Assembly: GCA_038496675.1 (NCBI GenBank)
Contig: CM076659.1
Location: forward strand, 11,138,338 to 11,202,337
DNA: 64,000 nucleotides
Reading direction: 5' to 3'
Origin: Rachycentron canadum
Lineage: Eukaryota > Chordata > Actinopteri > Carangiformes > Rachycentridae
In this document: piece after piece, positions 21,701 to 36,700 of the stretch
Layout of the letters: the number at the start of each line of letters is the position of its first letter
How positions within the stretch are numbered: the first letter of the stretch is position 1
Made by a program: the position numbers and the translations under genes
Notes under the pieces: model-generated
The model's database searches: none
Told to the model about the DNA's origin: nothing
Seen by the model: the letters and a program-made list of their open reading frames with translations, nothing else

Positions 21701-24700
21701 CAACTGTCCAGATCTACAAGCTCAGTAACTAACAAACTGCACCCAGTTCTAACGTACCACATGTTACCTCATGGTAACTACAGAGATTTGTCACAGACTG
21801 TGGAATGTTTCTTTTAGCATCTTTGTTGGTCCTTGCTGCACTTTCATACAAATAGTTTATGTCCAGATGCAATTTTTATTTTGCTGTTGATTTCTATGGT
21901 TGTCTTACCAAAGGAACATTTATGTGTTTGCGTTTCAGATTCATTGGCTCTGCAAAAATCTCTCTGAGAGACTTGGCCAGTGGTCAAGTGAAATCCCTTC
22001 CATCAAAGAATGTGCCCTTGATCAACGAGAAACAACAAGCTATTGGGGTGAATAACATTATCCTAAACCAATTCTATGCACTGATATTTGAATAAGCCAC
22101 ATTCAGCTCTCGAAACTGGATGATGTCTGTTATTCATGTAGGTCTGCAGGAAGTAACTGACTTGGATGACACGTCACTTGGTATCAGATATATACAGCAG
22201 AGATGATAATAGTAATTGAGACATATTTTTTTAGGCAGCCATTAATTTGCTTATTGGGTATGAGCAACCTGTCAACACCACTCCAAACCCAAATGAGCAG
22301 CGTGATGGAGACATGTCTCATGTGGATGCTGGTAAGTAGACACTGACTCACATACTGAAAGGAGATAACTGTCTTTCGCCATGTGTAAGAGATTTTTGGA
22401 TGCAATTATTGCACAAAACTGGCTTGTAAGTTTTGAGATGTTATGTAACAGAAACAAATATGGCTCTGCATGCAGAGGGAGTTTGTAGTCTGTTTGTGTT
22501 GGATACAAATCAAAACAGTTCAAAAAGAATTTGGAATATTAAGAACATTTGTGATAATTGTGACAGGAGGCAGTGATGAGGGTGATGAAGGGGAGGCAGA
22601 CACGGAGGGAGGAGGTCAGGGTGAAAGTCCAGGGGCACCCACTTCACCAAACCAGCCAGGGAAACCCAACCGCAAGCCAGTCCGTCTCAGCCGTAAGAGA
22701 CACAGAGCCTTGGCCAATAAGCCTCAAGACTTCCAGGTATTGTTGCTCTATTCCGGGATAATCACAGATGCCGGTTTGGAAGGGAGTTCTTATCATTAAT
22801 CCTATGAGTGACAGCAGGTTTCACCCATGTGAGCACATACTGAAGGCTGGGATAGTGAATTATGACTCTTATCCCTCATGTTGACATGTGAAAACTGTTC
22901 TATTCATGTATCAGCTCAAACAATTTCACATGTGACTTTCTTTAGAAACGGGCCACTTTGTGTTTGTACCAAATAAGTTGTTTGTCAACCTAAATGAGGT
23001 ACCTTTTCAAAAAGAATCCAGATAAATTGCCTCACTGTTCAGCTGCCTCACTGATGCTTGCAACGCACAGATCCGTGTTCGCGTTATCGAGGGCCGTCAG
23101 CTGCCTGGCAACAACATCAAACCAGTGGTTAAGGTGAATGCATGCGGACACACCCACAGGACCAGAATAAGAAGAGGCAATAACCCATTCTTTGACGAGG
23201 TAATAAGTCCATCACCACACAAAAATACTTGTACTGTAAATGTATTAATGATCACTTACCTTTTGCCTTGCTGTTCTCTAGTCTACTTCCTGTGCCACTT
23301 ACTCCTCACCAGCTTCAGTAACCCCCTGAGGTATTTCTCTCTTTTACTGGCAGTGGTGACATGGTATTAGAGCTTCAATGCAGCGACCTCAGCTTTCTCC
23401 TGTATCCAATTCACCTCATATCTGTTTGCCTTCTCTCAGCTTTTGCCAAAGCATAAGCACCTCAGCTTAAGCAATTGTAAGTCCTATAATGTTTGTCACT
23501 ATCACGATAACAAAGAGTGTCTGATATTAGACTGTCTTGTGAATCAGGTGAAAGGAGGAACAGTCATTCATTCATGGCATTTTTCTGTCCCTCAGATGTT
23601 TTTCTACAACGTTAACATGCTGCCCTCAGAACTGTTTGACGAGAGCATTAGTCTCCGGGTGTGTATATAATTCTTTTGTAAAAATGTAATTATCATCCAT
23701 CGTGTGCCTTTAAAATCAGAGACTTTCCGAGCCTGTAATTCTGAATTTTTCTTGACAGGTTTATGATGCCTTCTCCCTCAGAGCTGACAGTCTAATGGGA
23801 GAGTTCAAGGTATACCAATTTAAGTGCTTTGTCATGCTTTGTTTATCTCAGATTATTCACATCTTGTAATTTTTCACTCAGTAGTAGTTCTGTGTTGTAG
23901 AGTTGTGGATTTTATCACCAGCAGTCTGACATTATTTTTCTTTATCCAGTTGGATGTGGGCTACATCTATGATGAACCAGGTCAGTCTTTCCATGTAAAA
24001 TGCAAAATATGTAAAAAGAGGAAAAAAAGGTTTGTTTGTATACATTATATGTAGGTATTTGAACATGCTGAATATTATGCCATGTCAAGGTCATGCCATA
24101 ATGAGGAAATGGCTCCTCCTGAGTGATCCCGATGACTCCAGTTCAGGGGCCAGAGGTTACCTGAAAGTCAGCATAATTGTTGTGGGCACTGGCGACGAAC
24201 CGCCGGTATGAGTACCTTCTTAGTCATCACCAAATCCCCCTCTACTACACACACTGTATAGATTAGTGCTGAGAAAAAACATGATGCACACTCCTCTCCT
24301 CCGCTCTCCTCTCCTCTCCTCTCCTCTCCTCTCCTCTCCTCTCCTCNNNNNNNNNNNNNNNNNNNNNNNNNNNNNNNNNNNNNNNNNNNNNNNNNNNNNN
24401 NNNNNNNNNNNNNNNNNNNNNNNNNNNNNNNNNNNNNNNNNNNNNNNNNNNNNNNNNNNNNNNNNNNNNNNNNNNNNNNNNNNNNNNNNNNNNNNNNNNN
24501 NNNNNNNNNNNNNNNNNNNNNNNNNNNNNNNNNNNNNNNNNNNNNNNNNNNNNNNNNNNNNNNNNNNNNNNNNNNNNNNNNNNNNNNNNNNNNNNNNNNN
24601 NNNNNNNNNNNNNNNNNNNNNNNNNNNNNNNNNNNNNNNNNNNNNNNNNNNNNNNNNNNNNNNNNNNNNNNNNNNNNNNNNNNNNNNNNNNNNNNNNNNN

Positions 24701-27700
24701 NNNNNNNNNNNNNNNNNNNNNNNNNNNNNNNNNNNNNNNNNTCCTCTCCTCTCCTCTCCTCTCCTCTCCTTTCCTTTCCTTTCCTCTCCTCTCCTCTCTT
24801 CACCTCTCCTCTCCTGGGTGCAGACTGAGAGGAGAGATATAAGTAAAGAGCAGGATGACATAGAAAGCAATCTTTTGGTGCCAGCTGGTATAACAATGCG
24901 ATGGGCCACTCTGAGCCTTAAAGTCTACCGTGCTGAGGATATGCCACAGAGTAAGTGAATTATAAGTTAATAAAATATGTAATGTAGTCAAAATACCTTC
25001 AGGGAACTTCTATCTAGAAACTATTCTATGTTGCAGTGGACGATGCATTTGTTCATTCGGTAAAACAAGTCTTTGGAGGGGATGGCGACCGGAAAAACTT
25101 GGTGGATCCATATTTGGAAGTTAACTTTGCTGGGAAAAAGGTATTTTATGTGTATTAAAAAGAAAAAAGTTTTGTTTTTTATGTTCTTACTGTGTGAGTG
25201 TTGACTTTTAATCATATATTTTGTTTTAGTTGTGCACCAAAATCATTGAGAAAAATGCAAATCCAGAGTGGAATCAAATCATCAACCTCCATGTCAAGGT
25301 AAAAAAAAAGATTCATGGTACTGTAAAGGATATTTGATTTTTTTGATTTGAGCTTGATTCAAATTTCAAAACTTAATTTTCAGCACAAATTAACACATAT
25401 TTCTGCTTCAGTTCCCATCCATGTGTGAACGTGTCAAGCTGACTTTGTATGACTGGTAAGAGCTAAAATTTCATTCATAAACAGCTGCAAGTGACAGTAA
25501 TATCACAACCATATTTGACATGTCAGTGTACAACTCGCAGGGATCGTCTAACCAGGGATGATGCCATAGGAACGACGTTCTTGAATCTGGGCAAAATGTC
25601 CTCCTCCGGTGGAGAGATTGAAGGTAGTCATGTCGTGGTTTGAGAGTTGATCTCCTGCCTTTGCCTCGTCCTTGTCTGTTTTTAAACAGGCTCCTTATGT
25701 TACAGAGAGTGCTGCAGCGTCCGAGGTTGGTTTTCTTCCAGCTTTTGGACCTTGCTATGTTAACCTCTACGGTAGCCCAAGAGAATTCACTGGCCTGCCG
25801 GACCCATACGAGGAGCTCAACTTTGGGAAAGTAAGACTACCCTATCAATTCAGTGCTGAGGGTTTAGACATTTCACCTTCACAATTACACGTATGTGAGA
25901 TTTTTGCATTTGTTTGTGTTGCAGGGTGAAGGGGTTGCCTACAGAGGGAGGGTCCTTGTCGAGCTGTCCACTCAGCTGGATGGAAAGATTGACAAAAATG
26001 TTGATGACATCTCCAGTGATGACATCCTGGTGGCACAGGTATGCAGTTTGTTTGTCATACTATAATTATTGTTGTATCCTTCTTTATTTCATTTACACAG
26101 ATGGCCCAGGGTGTAGGGTTTTGAATCTGTAAGTTATTACGCTGTGTATTGCTTTTTTACTTTATTTCTCAGAGGTGAAAAGAGTTTCACAAAAAATATC
26201 AATGACATGATACTGAACTGACATCAAAAAGTAAAGGGAAAGAAAAATATTTCTGTCCTCTGCCTAACACTGCCATATCTTCTTTTAACTGAGTGCAGAA
26301 ATACCAGCGGAGGAGGAAGTACTCTCTATGTGCTGTGTTCCACAGTGCATGCATGATCCAAGAGCCAGGCGAGCCAATTCAGTTTGAGGTCAGCATTGGT
26401 AACTATGGTAACAAATTGGACTCCACCTGCAAACCCCTGGCATCCACCACCCAGTACAGCTTTGCTGTGTTTGATGGTATGAAGAATATGACAAAGTGTT
26501 ACAAACTATTACTACACATTACTCTTTATTATGTGTTATAATATAGATATTTTAACTTTTTCTGTCCCAACAACTGACTTTTCAAACATTTTCATGACAA
26601 ATGCAATTAGACAGAATTGTGCAACTTTTTCAAGGTGCAGTTAATGTTAAATATATTATTTTTTTTTACAAATAACAATTATCTGTGGAATATACAGAAT
26701 AAGAAAGAACTTTGGACAGTTCTTTAGTTTACCACACTACAAGTCAGTGCTTTTAAGGGTTGGGCAGAGAATAACCAAACGGACAGCAAACTCTAGTATG
26801 TGGTAAACTCCACAACTGGTATTTAAAATGATGATGATAGATATATTGATGGGTATATTTATTTTGTATCCCACAGGTAATCACTACTATTACCTGCCCT
26901 GGGGTGACACCAAGCCTGTTGTGATTCTCACTTCATACTGGGAAGACATTGGCCACCGTCTGGATGCTGTCAATGTTCTCCTCTCCATTGCTGACAGACT
27001 GGTTAGAACAAGTTCCAGTGACACAGTGACATGGTGTTTGCCTAAATATTGTGTATACACAAAGGGATGACTCAATAATCATTTGCCTTTATGATTTATT
27101 TTAGGAATCCCATCTCACTTCCTTAAAAACAGCCATCTTAGCCAAAGTGTCTGAAACACGTTTGGCAGAGATTTGGCTCAAACTCATCAACCACATGATT
27201 GAGGATCTTAACAGGTAAGACTGATCTCACACTGGACCTGCTTCATGGAACAATGCTATTATATAATCTAAAATTGCTCAGCTTGGCCAAATACATTGGT
27301 AGATGGCTGTTTGGATGAATTCTGTTGTTTGACTTTGGTCTCTGTAATGACAGTTTTCAGCTTCCAGTGCTGGAAAGCCAGGCCAATGTGACTGCACTGG
27401 ACTTCCAAATGAAAAAGCTGCGTGATGCTGCCATAGAGAATATCAGACAGATTGCCAGTCGCATGAGAGAAGAGGCCACAGATGTTAAGACTACCATTGC
27501 TGACATTGAAGACTGGTTGGACAGAATCAAGCAGCTGGCAGAAGAGGTTAGGAAAAGAAACAATTTCATGGTTACATGCAGTTCTGATGTTTTCTTTTTG
27601 GACCCAGGTTGCCCCTTGTAGCAAAAATATGACGTTATGTAGCTCAAGAAAATTTGACTGAAATTTTAATTATGTAATAGAAATGTTTCGTGTCTCCATC

Positions 27701-30700
27701 AGCCTCAGAACAGCATGCCAGATGTGATCATCTGGATGTTGAGAAGAGAGAAACGGGTGGCTTATGCCCGAGTCCCAGCCAACCAGATCCTGTACTCTAA
27801 CTTCAGTGAACAGGCCTGTGGCAAACACTGTGGAAGGACCCAGACCATTTTCATGCAGGTAAAAGACTAATCAACGTGCAGACATAACATGTTATATACT
27901 TTTCAGATAACTAAAAAGACAACATTTGATCCATCAGTACCCCATGGACAAAAACAAGGGTGTGAAGATCCCTGTTCAGCTGCGGGTCAACATGTGGTTT
28001 GGCCTCTCTGCTCATGAGAAGAAGTTCAACAGTTTTTCAGAGGGCAACTTCAGTGTGTATGCTGAAATGGTACAGTAGCAGCAAGATCACATTTCATAGT
28101 CAGATTTAAGATTTCATCTTCAGGGTCTTTACTACCTTTTCTCTCTGCAGTATGAGAACCAGGCTCAGGTGTTTGGGAAGTGGGGAACCACTGGACTAGT
28201 TGGTCGTCACAAATTCTCAGATGTGACTGGAAAGGTGAAACTCAAGCAAGAGCGCTTTCTGCCACCACGTGGATGGGAATGGGAGAGAGACTGGTTTGTG
28301 GACCCTCAACAATGGTGAGGAAGTTCAACATAGCCATCCATGATTAATTGCTTGTACAATTTCAAGTACAAACATCCTGCTATCACTGTGTAGTTGAACA
28401 CTTGCCAAAATCCTGTCTATTTTTCTTTGGTTCTCTGTTAACTGCAAGTAGACATAATAACTGCTTGTACCAGCCACTGTACAGACCCATATTCTAGGCA
28501 CAATTACAGGAAATAGAAGAATTTCAGCCAATGTTTTGTTTGTAGGAGGTCTACATCCCTCTGTCCCTTAGTGCTCTTACTTCCAAGTGCTTACATGAGC
28601 ATCTGAGGCTCACATAAATAATGTTAGCTCTCCGACCGCAGTCTTCCTGAACTGTTTGTCATGGTCCTGCATAGCTGCTGTTTGAGTCACAAAGCCTGTC
28701 TCCAATCTGTGTTCTGTGGTGGTGTTTTCTGTAGTCTGTTAACAGAAGCAGACGCTGGACACACAGAGTTCACGGATGAAGTTTTTCAGAATGAAACACG
28801 TTTTCCTGGTGGGGAGTGGAAGCCTGCTGCAGAACCTTACACAGATGTGGTATAAAATGCTTGCATACAAATATTCACTTTTAGGGACACTGAAAAATGT
28901 GAAGGTGAAGATAACAGGGCAACGAGCTACTCATGCTTGTTTCCAATGTTATCAGTTTCCTTTGTGTATTACGGGTATTATAACAAATGGATTGTATTGT
29001 GGTTAGATTTACATGAATATGGCCATGTGTGTTACTTGTCGTGATGTGTAGTTACCATTAGGGCTGCTAATAATAGTTGAGCTGCTATAGTTCATGCTAT
29101 ACTTCATATTTTTAATGTATCAAATAATTATGAGTAATGTGAAAGGGATCAAAGGGGTCAAGTGTGATGAACCCACAGGGATTTACCCCATTCTACAGTT
29201 CTCCTCAGCTCTATGGAGTGTTAGCATCTTTTAGCACAGTGTTATGCTTTTATCTCCCACAACTTCACTGTTTTGATTTGTTGTCATTTTAGTCGCTGTA
29301 GGCAGCTGTTTTCAGATAAAAAGCTGGCTTCATGCTCAGCCTCACACACAAAGTTAGAGACTAGGTAGTGAAGCATTTAACAGCTTCACATTTTCAGTCA
29401 GGATTGGTGTTGGAGAGGAAAAACAGAGCTAAAAGGAGAGCAAATATTGGACTTCATCAGGCTGTAAATGGCCAATCTGTTAATGCTGGTTTAAGGATTC
29501 TGATGATTGAGTTTAATATGAAAAGTAAAACACTTGGATAGGTGAAGCTGTAATCAGCTGATGTTTGTATCTATCAAAGAAAACATTTTCTGTAATAACT
29601 CTAGCAGTGTAATAATCAACATTAAAATGAAACAATTTATTAATGTTAATAAAATATAATTTTTGAAGAGCTTATTCTACAAATATGCAGATATACATGA
29701 CATAAATGAATAATAGAGTGTTTTTGTTGTGTAGAATGGAGAGAAGGCTCAGAGCCCTGGAGAGTTTGAGTGTCCATCTGGATGGGCCTGGGAGGATGAG
29801 TGGAGCTTTGACAGCAACAAAGCTGTAGATGAGAGAGGTAACATGAACAGTAAAGCTGAGCTATATAACCAAAATGTCCATCGTTGAAGCATTTTAAGTC
29901 TAACATAGTCTGTGTCTTTTGACATTAGGTTGGGAATACGGGGTTACCATTCCTCCTGATGATAAGCCCAAATCCTGGGTTGCAGCAGAGAAAATGTACC
30001 ATGTCCATCGAAGGAAGAGACTCATAAGACAGAGGAAGAAGATAACTGATAAAGTGGCTGCTACTGAGGTGAAGACGCAGTAAAGGGGAAAAATAATTTT
30101 AGAGAGAATATGAGTGTATTTTCTCATTCTTTTTTATCCTTGTCTTATCCATAAAGCGACGAGAACCGGGGGAAGGTTGGGAATATTCTTCCCTGATTGG
30201 CTGGAAATTCCACAGGAAGGAGCGCACATCTGACACGTTCCGCCGCCGCTGCTGGAGGAGAAAGATGGTCCCATCTGACTGCATTGGGGCCTCTGCCATC
30301 TTCAAACTCGAAGGGGCATTAGTGAGTTTTTCTTAACTCCACTGAATAATATTACTCAATATGTGCTGTAATCTTAACTCCACCAAGGCTGTTGTCCTGG
30401 TAACGAGTTTCTTTATGTCATGTGAGTCATATCCTCACATTATTCTCCTGTGTGTGCCTGTTCCTGTCTCATGTTGGCAAATAACTCAGGAAGTTTGTTT
30501 TAGTTCTGCATTCTGTTCTTAGAATTTCATTTTCATTTTGCACAGATGTTTGCTGTAAAGTGTTCACCTCATCCTGCTCTTTGTTAATTAACAGGGGGTT
30601 GATGTTGACGAGAAGGCCAGCAAAATGGATGCAGCCAAACTGTTTGGTGCCAACACACCCACTGTTTCCTGCCACTTTGGCCGTGAGTAGATGGGTCAGA

Positions 30701-33700
30701 TAAAATGAATTTCTGGCCACAGACGCTGATGAAAGGCTTCATGTTGTTTCATTGAACTTCCTGACTGGTCCTAATTGAAGATAACAATGACCAAACCCTG
30801 GAAAAATATGCATACCTCTAATCAGGAGTATAGTTTGTCTCCTGTGAGATTGTATTGTGGTATGCTGATAGAAATAATCTCCCTCCAGGGTCTTACATTT
30901 ATCACCTGAGGGTATACGTGTATCAGGCGAGGAATCTTTGTGCCATGGACAAAGACAGCTTCTCAGGTAAAAACAAAGCAGTGATTTGATTAGTACATGC
31001 AGTAGGTAGAGGACAAAATTATATCCACTCATGATGTTCCATTTTGCCAAAGTAAATCTGACATTGAAATTCACAGTCACAATAACACTCTGGTCTTCTC
31101 CAGATCCCTACACTCATGTGTCATTCCTACATATGAGTAAGACCACAGAAGTCATAAGAGCCACTCTGAACCCCACATGGGACCAGACACTCATCTTTGA
31201 AGACATTGAAATCTATGGAGACCCACAGACAATTGCCCGCAACCCTCCTGATGTGGTCTTGGAGCTGTATGACAGTGATCAAGTGGTATGTAATGTTTTA
31301 ACCTGCCCAAACGTCTGGTCAAATCACAGAACCATATGCTAGTAAAGCAGATGGGGTCCATGGTAAATATCTGTACTTCGTTTGTCAGGGTAAAGATGAG
31401 CCCATGGGTCGTTGTACATGCCCCCCTGTGGTAAAACTGAACCCCAGTGTGGCTGTCACCCCAAAGCTACTGTGGTTCCCAGTCACCAAAAAGGGTCGTG
31501 GTGCTGGGGAGGTACTGCTTGCTGCTGAGCTCCTACTGAAGGACAAGGTATAAATGGCACCTAAGGAAAATCAGCCTAGTGCAACTTAACTTAATGAAAC
31601 TATTTGCAGGAGGTAATGCTGTGCTTTGCCCTACAGAGTAATGATGGAGATCTGCCCTTGGTCCCTCCTCGGCGAGGGGAAAAGCTGTACATGGTTCCCC
31701 AGGGAATCCGGCCTGTAGTGCAGCTCACTGCAATTGAGGTATTCCATGAAGCCATGCTGCTCCTTTTGCCATAAATTTCCATGACACACATTACATGATC
31801 AGACAGGACCAGCCCAACCCTAAGATTTGTCTTCTGGTTATACTGCTCGTCTGTAACTCCCTTTTTTTCTCATCTCCCACCACCATGCTCGTGCTTTGAT
31901 CTCTGTATATAACTATATTTTTGTGTTTATCTAACAACAGGTCTTGACTTGGGGTTTGAGGAACATGAAGACCTACCAGTTGGCCACAGTGTCCTCTCCC
32001 AGTTTGGTAGTGGAATGCGGTGGTGAGATTGTTCAGACTGCTGTAATCAAGCACTTCAAAAAGAACCCAAACTTCCCTGGATCTGTGTTGCTACTCAAAG
32101 TGGTACTAACCATAAAACTCTTGAGAGCATGTCCTATTCCAAATATTTAGACACCCGTAAATATGTAGATTTTCTTTTTTACCTAGCTTCTTCCTAAAGA
32201 GGAGATGTACACCCCTCCCATTGTGCTGAAAGTAATTGACCACAGACCCTTCGGTAGGAAACCTGTCGTGGGTCAGTGCACCATCGACTGCCTGGATGAG
32301 TTCCGCTGTGACCCGTATCGCATTAACAATGAAGTTTGCATGTCTGCAAGAGGTGTGTAAACACCTGCATAGACTGTTGCACATATATATAAACTCATAC
32401 ATACAGTGGGAATTCATTTTTATCTGTTTCCATTAACTTGCAGTGGCAATGATAGCTGCTGCTCAACGAGACGTAGTGATTGAAATTGAGGAGAGACCTA
32501 TTGTGAAAACTGAGGTAAATACAACTGCAGACACATAAGTAGTGTAGTGACAGTTTTACAGCTACAGTTTTTTTTTTTTTTTTTTTTACTGTTTTTTTAT
32601 TGATCAAAGTATTCTTTTTTTCCACTTTGCAGCTTAACACAGAAAAGGTGAGGTTTCCTCTTCTCACAGAGTCTACTGATAGGTAGGACCTCTAAAAACA
32701 CAAACACAAGTTCATCAATACTTTCTGTTGTGTAGGAGGAAGAGGCAGTAGACTGGTGGAGTAAGTTCTATGCCTCAGTTGGAGAGCAGGAAAAGTGTGG
32801 GCCCTACTTAAAAAAGGGATATGACACATTACAGGTGAGAATCTGTCATTGCACATGTGAAAACCCAAGACCTGATTTAATCTGTGTTTGAGTTCGTGTT
32901 GGCTTTACAAGCTGTGGCTTTGTGGTTGTGACCAAATAGTCCTTGACCTTGTCCTTTTTGAGAGTTAAGAGTTTTCTGCAGTATATATCCAAAACAAACA
33001 AGATGTGTTCCCAGATGCTGATATGAGCAGTCATGAATCAAGAAGAGAGAGCAGTGAAAAACAACAAGACAAATGTGGGAGTCCTGTGAAAACAAAAAAG
33101 AAAGCAAATATGGTGTGAAATAAAGACATATTGTGCAAAGTTCCAATAAATGTGTTTTTATAATGGTTTTCTGTGGTTTCCAGGTGTATAACTGTGAACT
33201 AGAAGAGGTTGCGCAGTACCAGGGACTCACGGATTTTTGCACCACGTTCAAACTTCAGCGTGGAAAGACTGAAGATGAAGAAGAGGATCCTTCAGTGGTG
33301 GGAGAGTTCAAGGTAATAAGGTAGTGAAATGTCGTTCAGTCTGTCGTGAAACCTGAGCTGAGCAATGCGAAGAATGAGTGCTTTTGTTTCCCAGCCTTTG
33401 TCTGCCCTCTGGTGGATAATTTATGAATTTCAATTGAAAAATGTCTAAACTAGTGCAGGATTTAGCCCATGTCAGTTCAGGAAAGGGACACACCAGCAGC
33501 TAAGTTGATGTTGCACAGACATGACAACAGTATACAGAGAGTATTTGGCTTACGAAGTATTATGTCTGTGAAGGTTTATAGTACTTCCGCAGTGGAAATC
33601 CAGCAATTTTCATCCTGTCTTTGATATTTAATTCAGTTCAGCTTATTCACTATAGATTGTCTTCATTGTCATTTTATTGTATTTTAGCAAGCATAGTTAA

Positions 33701-36700
33701 TAATTGATGGCAGCAAAAATGTTTAAAAAGCCTAGACAAAGCTGAGTGAACTATATATTCTCTAGAATAGCAATAAAATTTATGAACAAGTTATGAATAA
33801 TTTTATGGTAGTAATTTTATGGTTAAATTTTCCTACTTTGAATTCCTAATAAAGTTAATGTGGAATTTAAGCATTTTAATGTATTCAGTGTGGACATTAT
33901 TAGTAAAGGGATATTTGGAATCACTCACATTATCCTCTATCTCCTATAAGTCTGAAGCCATAAAAGAGGTGTTATACGATGAGTATCACTGCCCACTTTT
34001 GCTGGTATACAGGGATCATTCAAGATTTACCCACTGCCTGATGACCCAGGGGTGCCAGCTCCACCTCGCCAGTTCAGAGAGCTTCCCGAGAGTGGACCTC
34101 AGGAGTGCCTGGTCAGAATATATGTTATCCGCTGTATCGACCTTCAACCTAAGGATACAAACGGCATGGTGAGTTTTAAATGAAACTACAACTGATCAAC
34201 CACCTTGGTTTAGTGACAAAGCCCTATCCAGATTGAAGTCTCAGCTACTGTTTGGCCTTCAATAAATGTTTAGTGAAGCTTGAAGCTTGAAGCTACTTAG
34301 AATAAGTAAATATGTTTTGCATTGTCATTTCAGTGTGACCCATACATTAAGATTGCACTGGGGAGGAAAACATTGGATGACAGAGATAACTACAAACCAA
34401 ACACCCTTCATCCAGAGTTTGGGAGGTGAGATAGTGATGTGACCTCTTTCAGACATTCAAATGATGATGTCAAACTTTAAGACTGTGTACAAACATACAT
34501 ATGTTCATACTTATGAACATATGATGTCTTCCATTTTTGTCCAGGATGTTTGAGCTGTCCTGCTTCCTGCCTCAAGACAAGGACCTGAAGATTGCTATAT
34601 ATGACTATGACTTACTGAGCAGAGATGAAAAAGTGGGAGAGACAGTCATCGATTTGGAGAACAGACTCCTGTCTCGTTTCAGGTCCTGCTGTGGCCTGCC
34701 ACAGACTTACTGTGTGTAAGTATATGCATTTTGTGTATCGTCTGGGTGTGCACCTGATGTGTAGCCAGAAATGCCACATCGACAGCATAGTGACACATCC
34801 AACAACTTTTTTTTTTGAAGCCAAACCCATGCAGCTCTATCTTCCCTGTATGTTGTGATTAAGGTGAAGTTGAGAGGCTCTGTCTGCATTTTCTTGCAGG
34901 TCAGGGATCAACCAGTGGAGAGACCAGCTGAAGCCTTCTCAGATCCTCCAGAATGTGGCCAAAGTGAGGGGTGTTCCTCCACCATGCGTAGAGGGAGATG
35001 GCAGCGCACTGTCTTTCTCAGGAAAACAATACAACCTGCAAGATTTAGGTATTGTTTGTTCCCATTTATTATTTGCAGATTTATTACATCTACAATCTCA
35101 CTGCTTATTTTTTTGTTTATTGGCTTGTCTGTTAGATTTTTTAAGAACTAGCAATGGCTATTGTATATCTTTGAGATTAACATGCATCAATCTTTGGTGA
35201 TGTACCAAATCTTTTGCAGAGGCAAACACTGTGATTCACCCGCATATGGGTCCAGCTGGGGAGAGGCTGGCTCTGCATGTCCTCAGAGACCAGGGCTTGG
35301 TACCAGAGCATGTGGAGACCAGAACCCTGTGTAGCTCCCACCAACCCAACCTGTCCCAGGTTAATACAACATCAAATACAATGCATTGGTTTTTTTTTTG
35401 TTTTTTTATAGCATTGCAAGTAGTCAAGTGTAAAAATGCTGCTCTGTGAAACAAACACCTTAATGTTGTTGTTGGGTAATAGCTTTGATGGAAAATGTAA
35501 TAATTTTCCATAAATGCAGGGACAGATTCAGATGTGGGTAGACATTTTCCCCAAGAACCTTGGTTTACCCGGTCCTCCATGTGATATCACTCCACGCAAA
35601 GCCAAGAAGTAAGTCTATACATAATATTAATATTTTAAGATAATGCTCAGAAGAATGAACTATAATGATATATTTGAAACAGGTACTTCTTGCGGGCTAT
35701 TGTTTGGAACACAACTGATGTCATTCTGGATGAAACAAGCATCACTGGAGAAAATATGAGTGACATCTATGTGAAAGGGTACAAAACTTCTCCCACTTGT
35801 TACCTGTACCATTTATTGGTATTGGTATTGGTATGTGTTTTGTTTAAATATGGATTTTATTGCTTATTGGACTTGTTCAAAAGTAGCTTATATGCATAAA
35901 ACATGACCACATTTCCTAGATGGATGCCAGGAATGGAGGAGGACAAGCAGAAGACTGATGTCCACTACAGATCCTTGGATGGTGATGGAAATTTCAACTG
36001 GAGGTTCATCTTTGGTTTTGACTATCTGCCTGCAGAGCAGCTGTGTGTCGTCTCCAGGAAAGTGAGTGAGAACATGTGTTTTGAATACAGCATCAAGTTG
36101 TTGTTGTTCATAATCTCATTTTCATCGTGATGGTATGATGGCAGGTAATAATATTTACAAATCTTTTTACAGGAACACTTTTGGAACCTGGACAAAACTG
36201 AATTTAGAATTCCTCCTAAACTGATGATTCAGATATGGGATAATGACAAATTCTCCCTGGATGACTACTTAGGTGAAACAACATTGGTATTAAGTACATT
36301 GAATGCCATGACCAAACAAAGTGAAAGGCTTGAAAGATAGAGATTTACTTTATCTTTGCAGCAGAAAGACATACTAATTGTCTATCCATACTTCTATCAT
36401 AGGCTCTGTTGAGTTGGATCTGCTCAATCTGATCCCCCCTGCTAAGACCCCAGAGAAGTGCAGCCTGAAAATGTTGCCAGGGATGCCAGGCTCAGCCCCC
36501 TCCAAAAAACCGCTATCCAACTCACTCTTCTCCCAGAAGTCTGTTCGAGGCTGGTGGCCATGCATGATTGAGCAGGATGGGAAACATGTGCTTGGTGTAT
36601 GTTTATATCTGCATGAAAATTCTTACTCAAGTTTTTTTTTGTTTGATTCTGTTTAAGAATGTGTTTCAAAATTTTACAGGGGAAAGTAGAGATGACCTTG

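Noticed and set aside
24168..24958. Long ORFs on both strands across 24168-24958
   Set aside because: They are open only because they cross N and a CTCCT/GGAGA satellite. The real content is a myof intron and exon 12.
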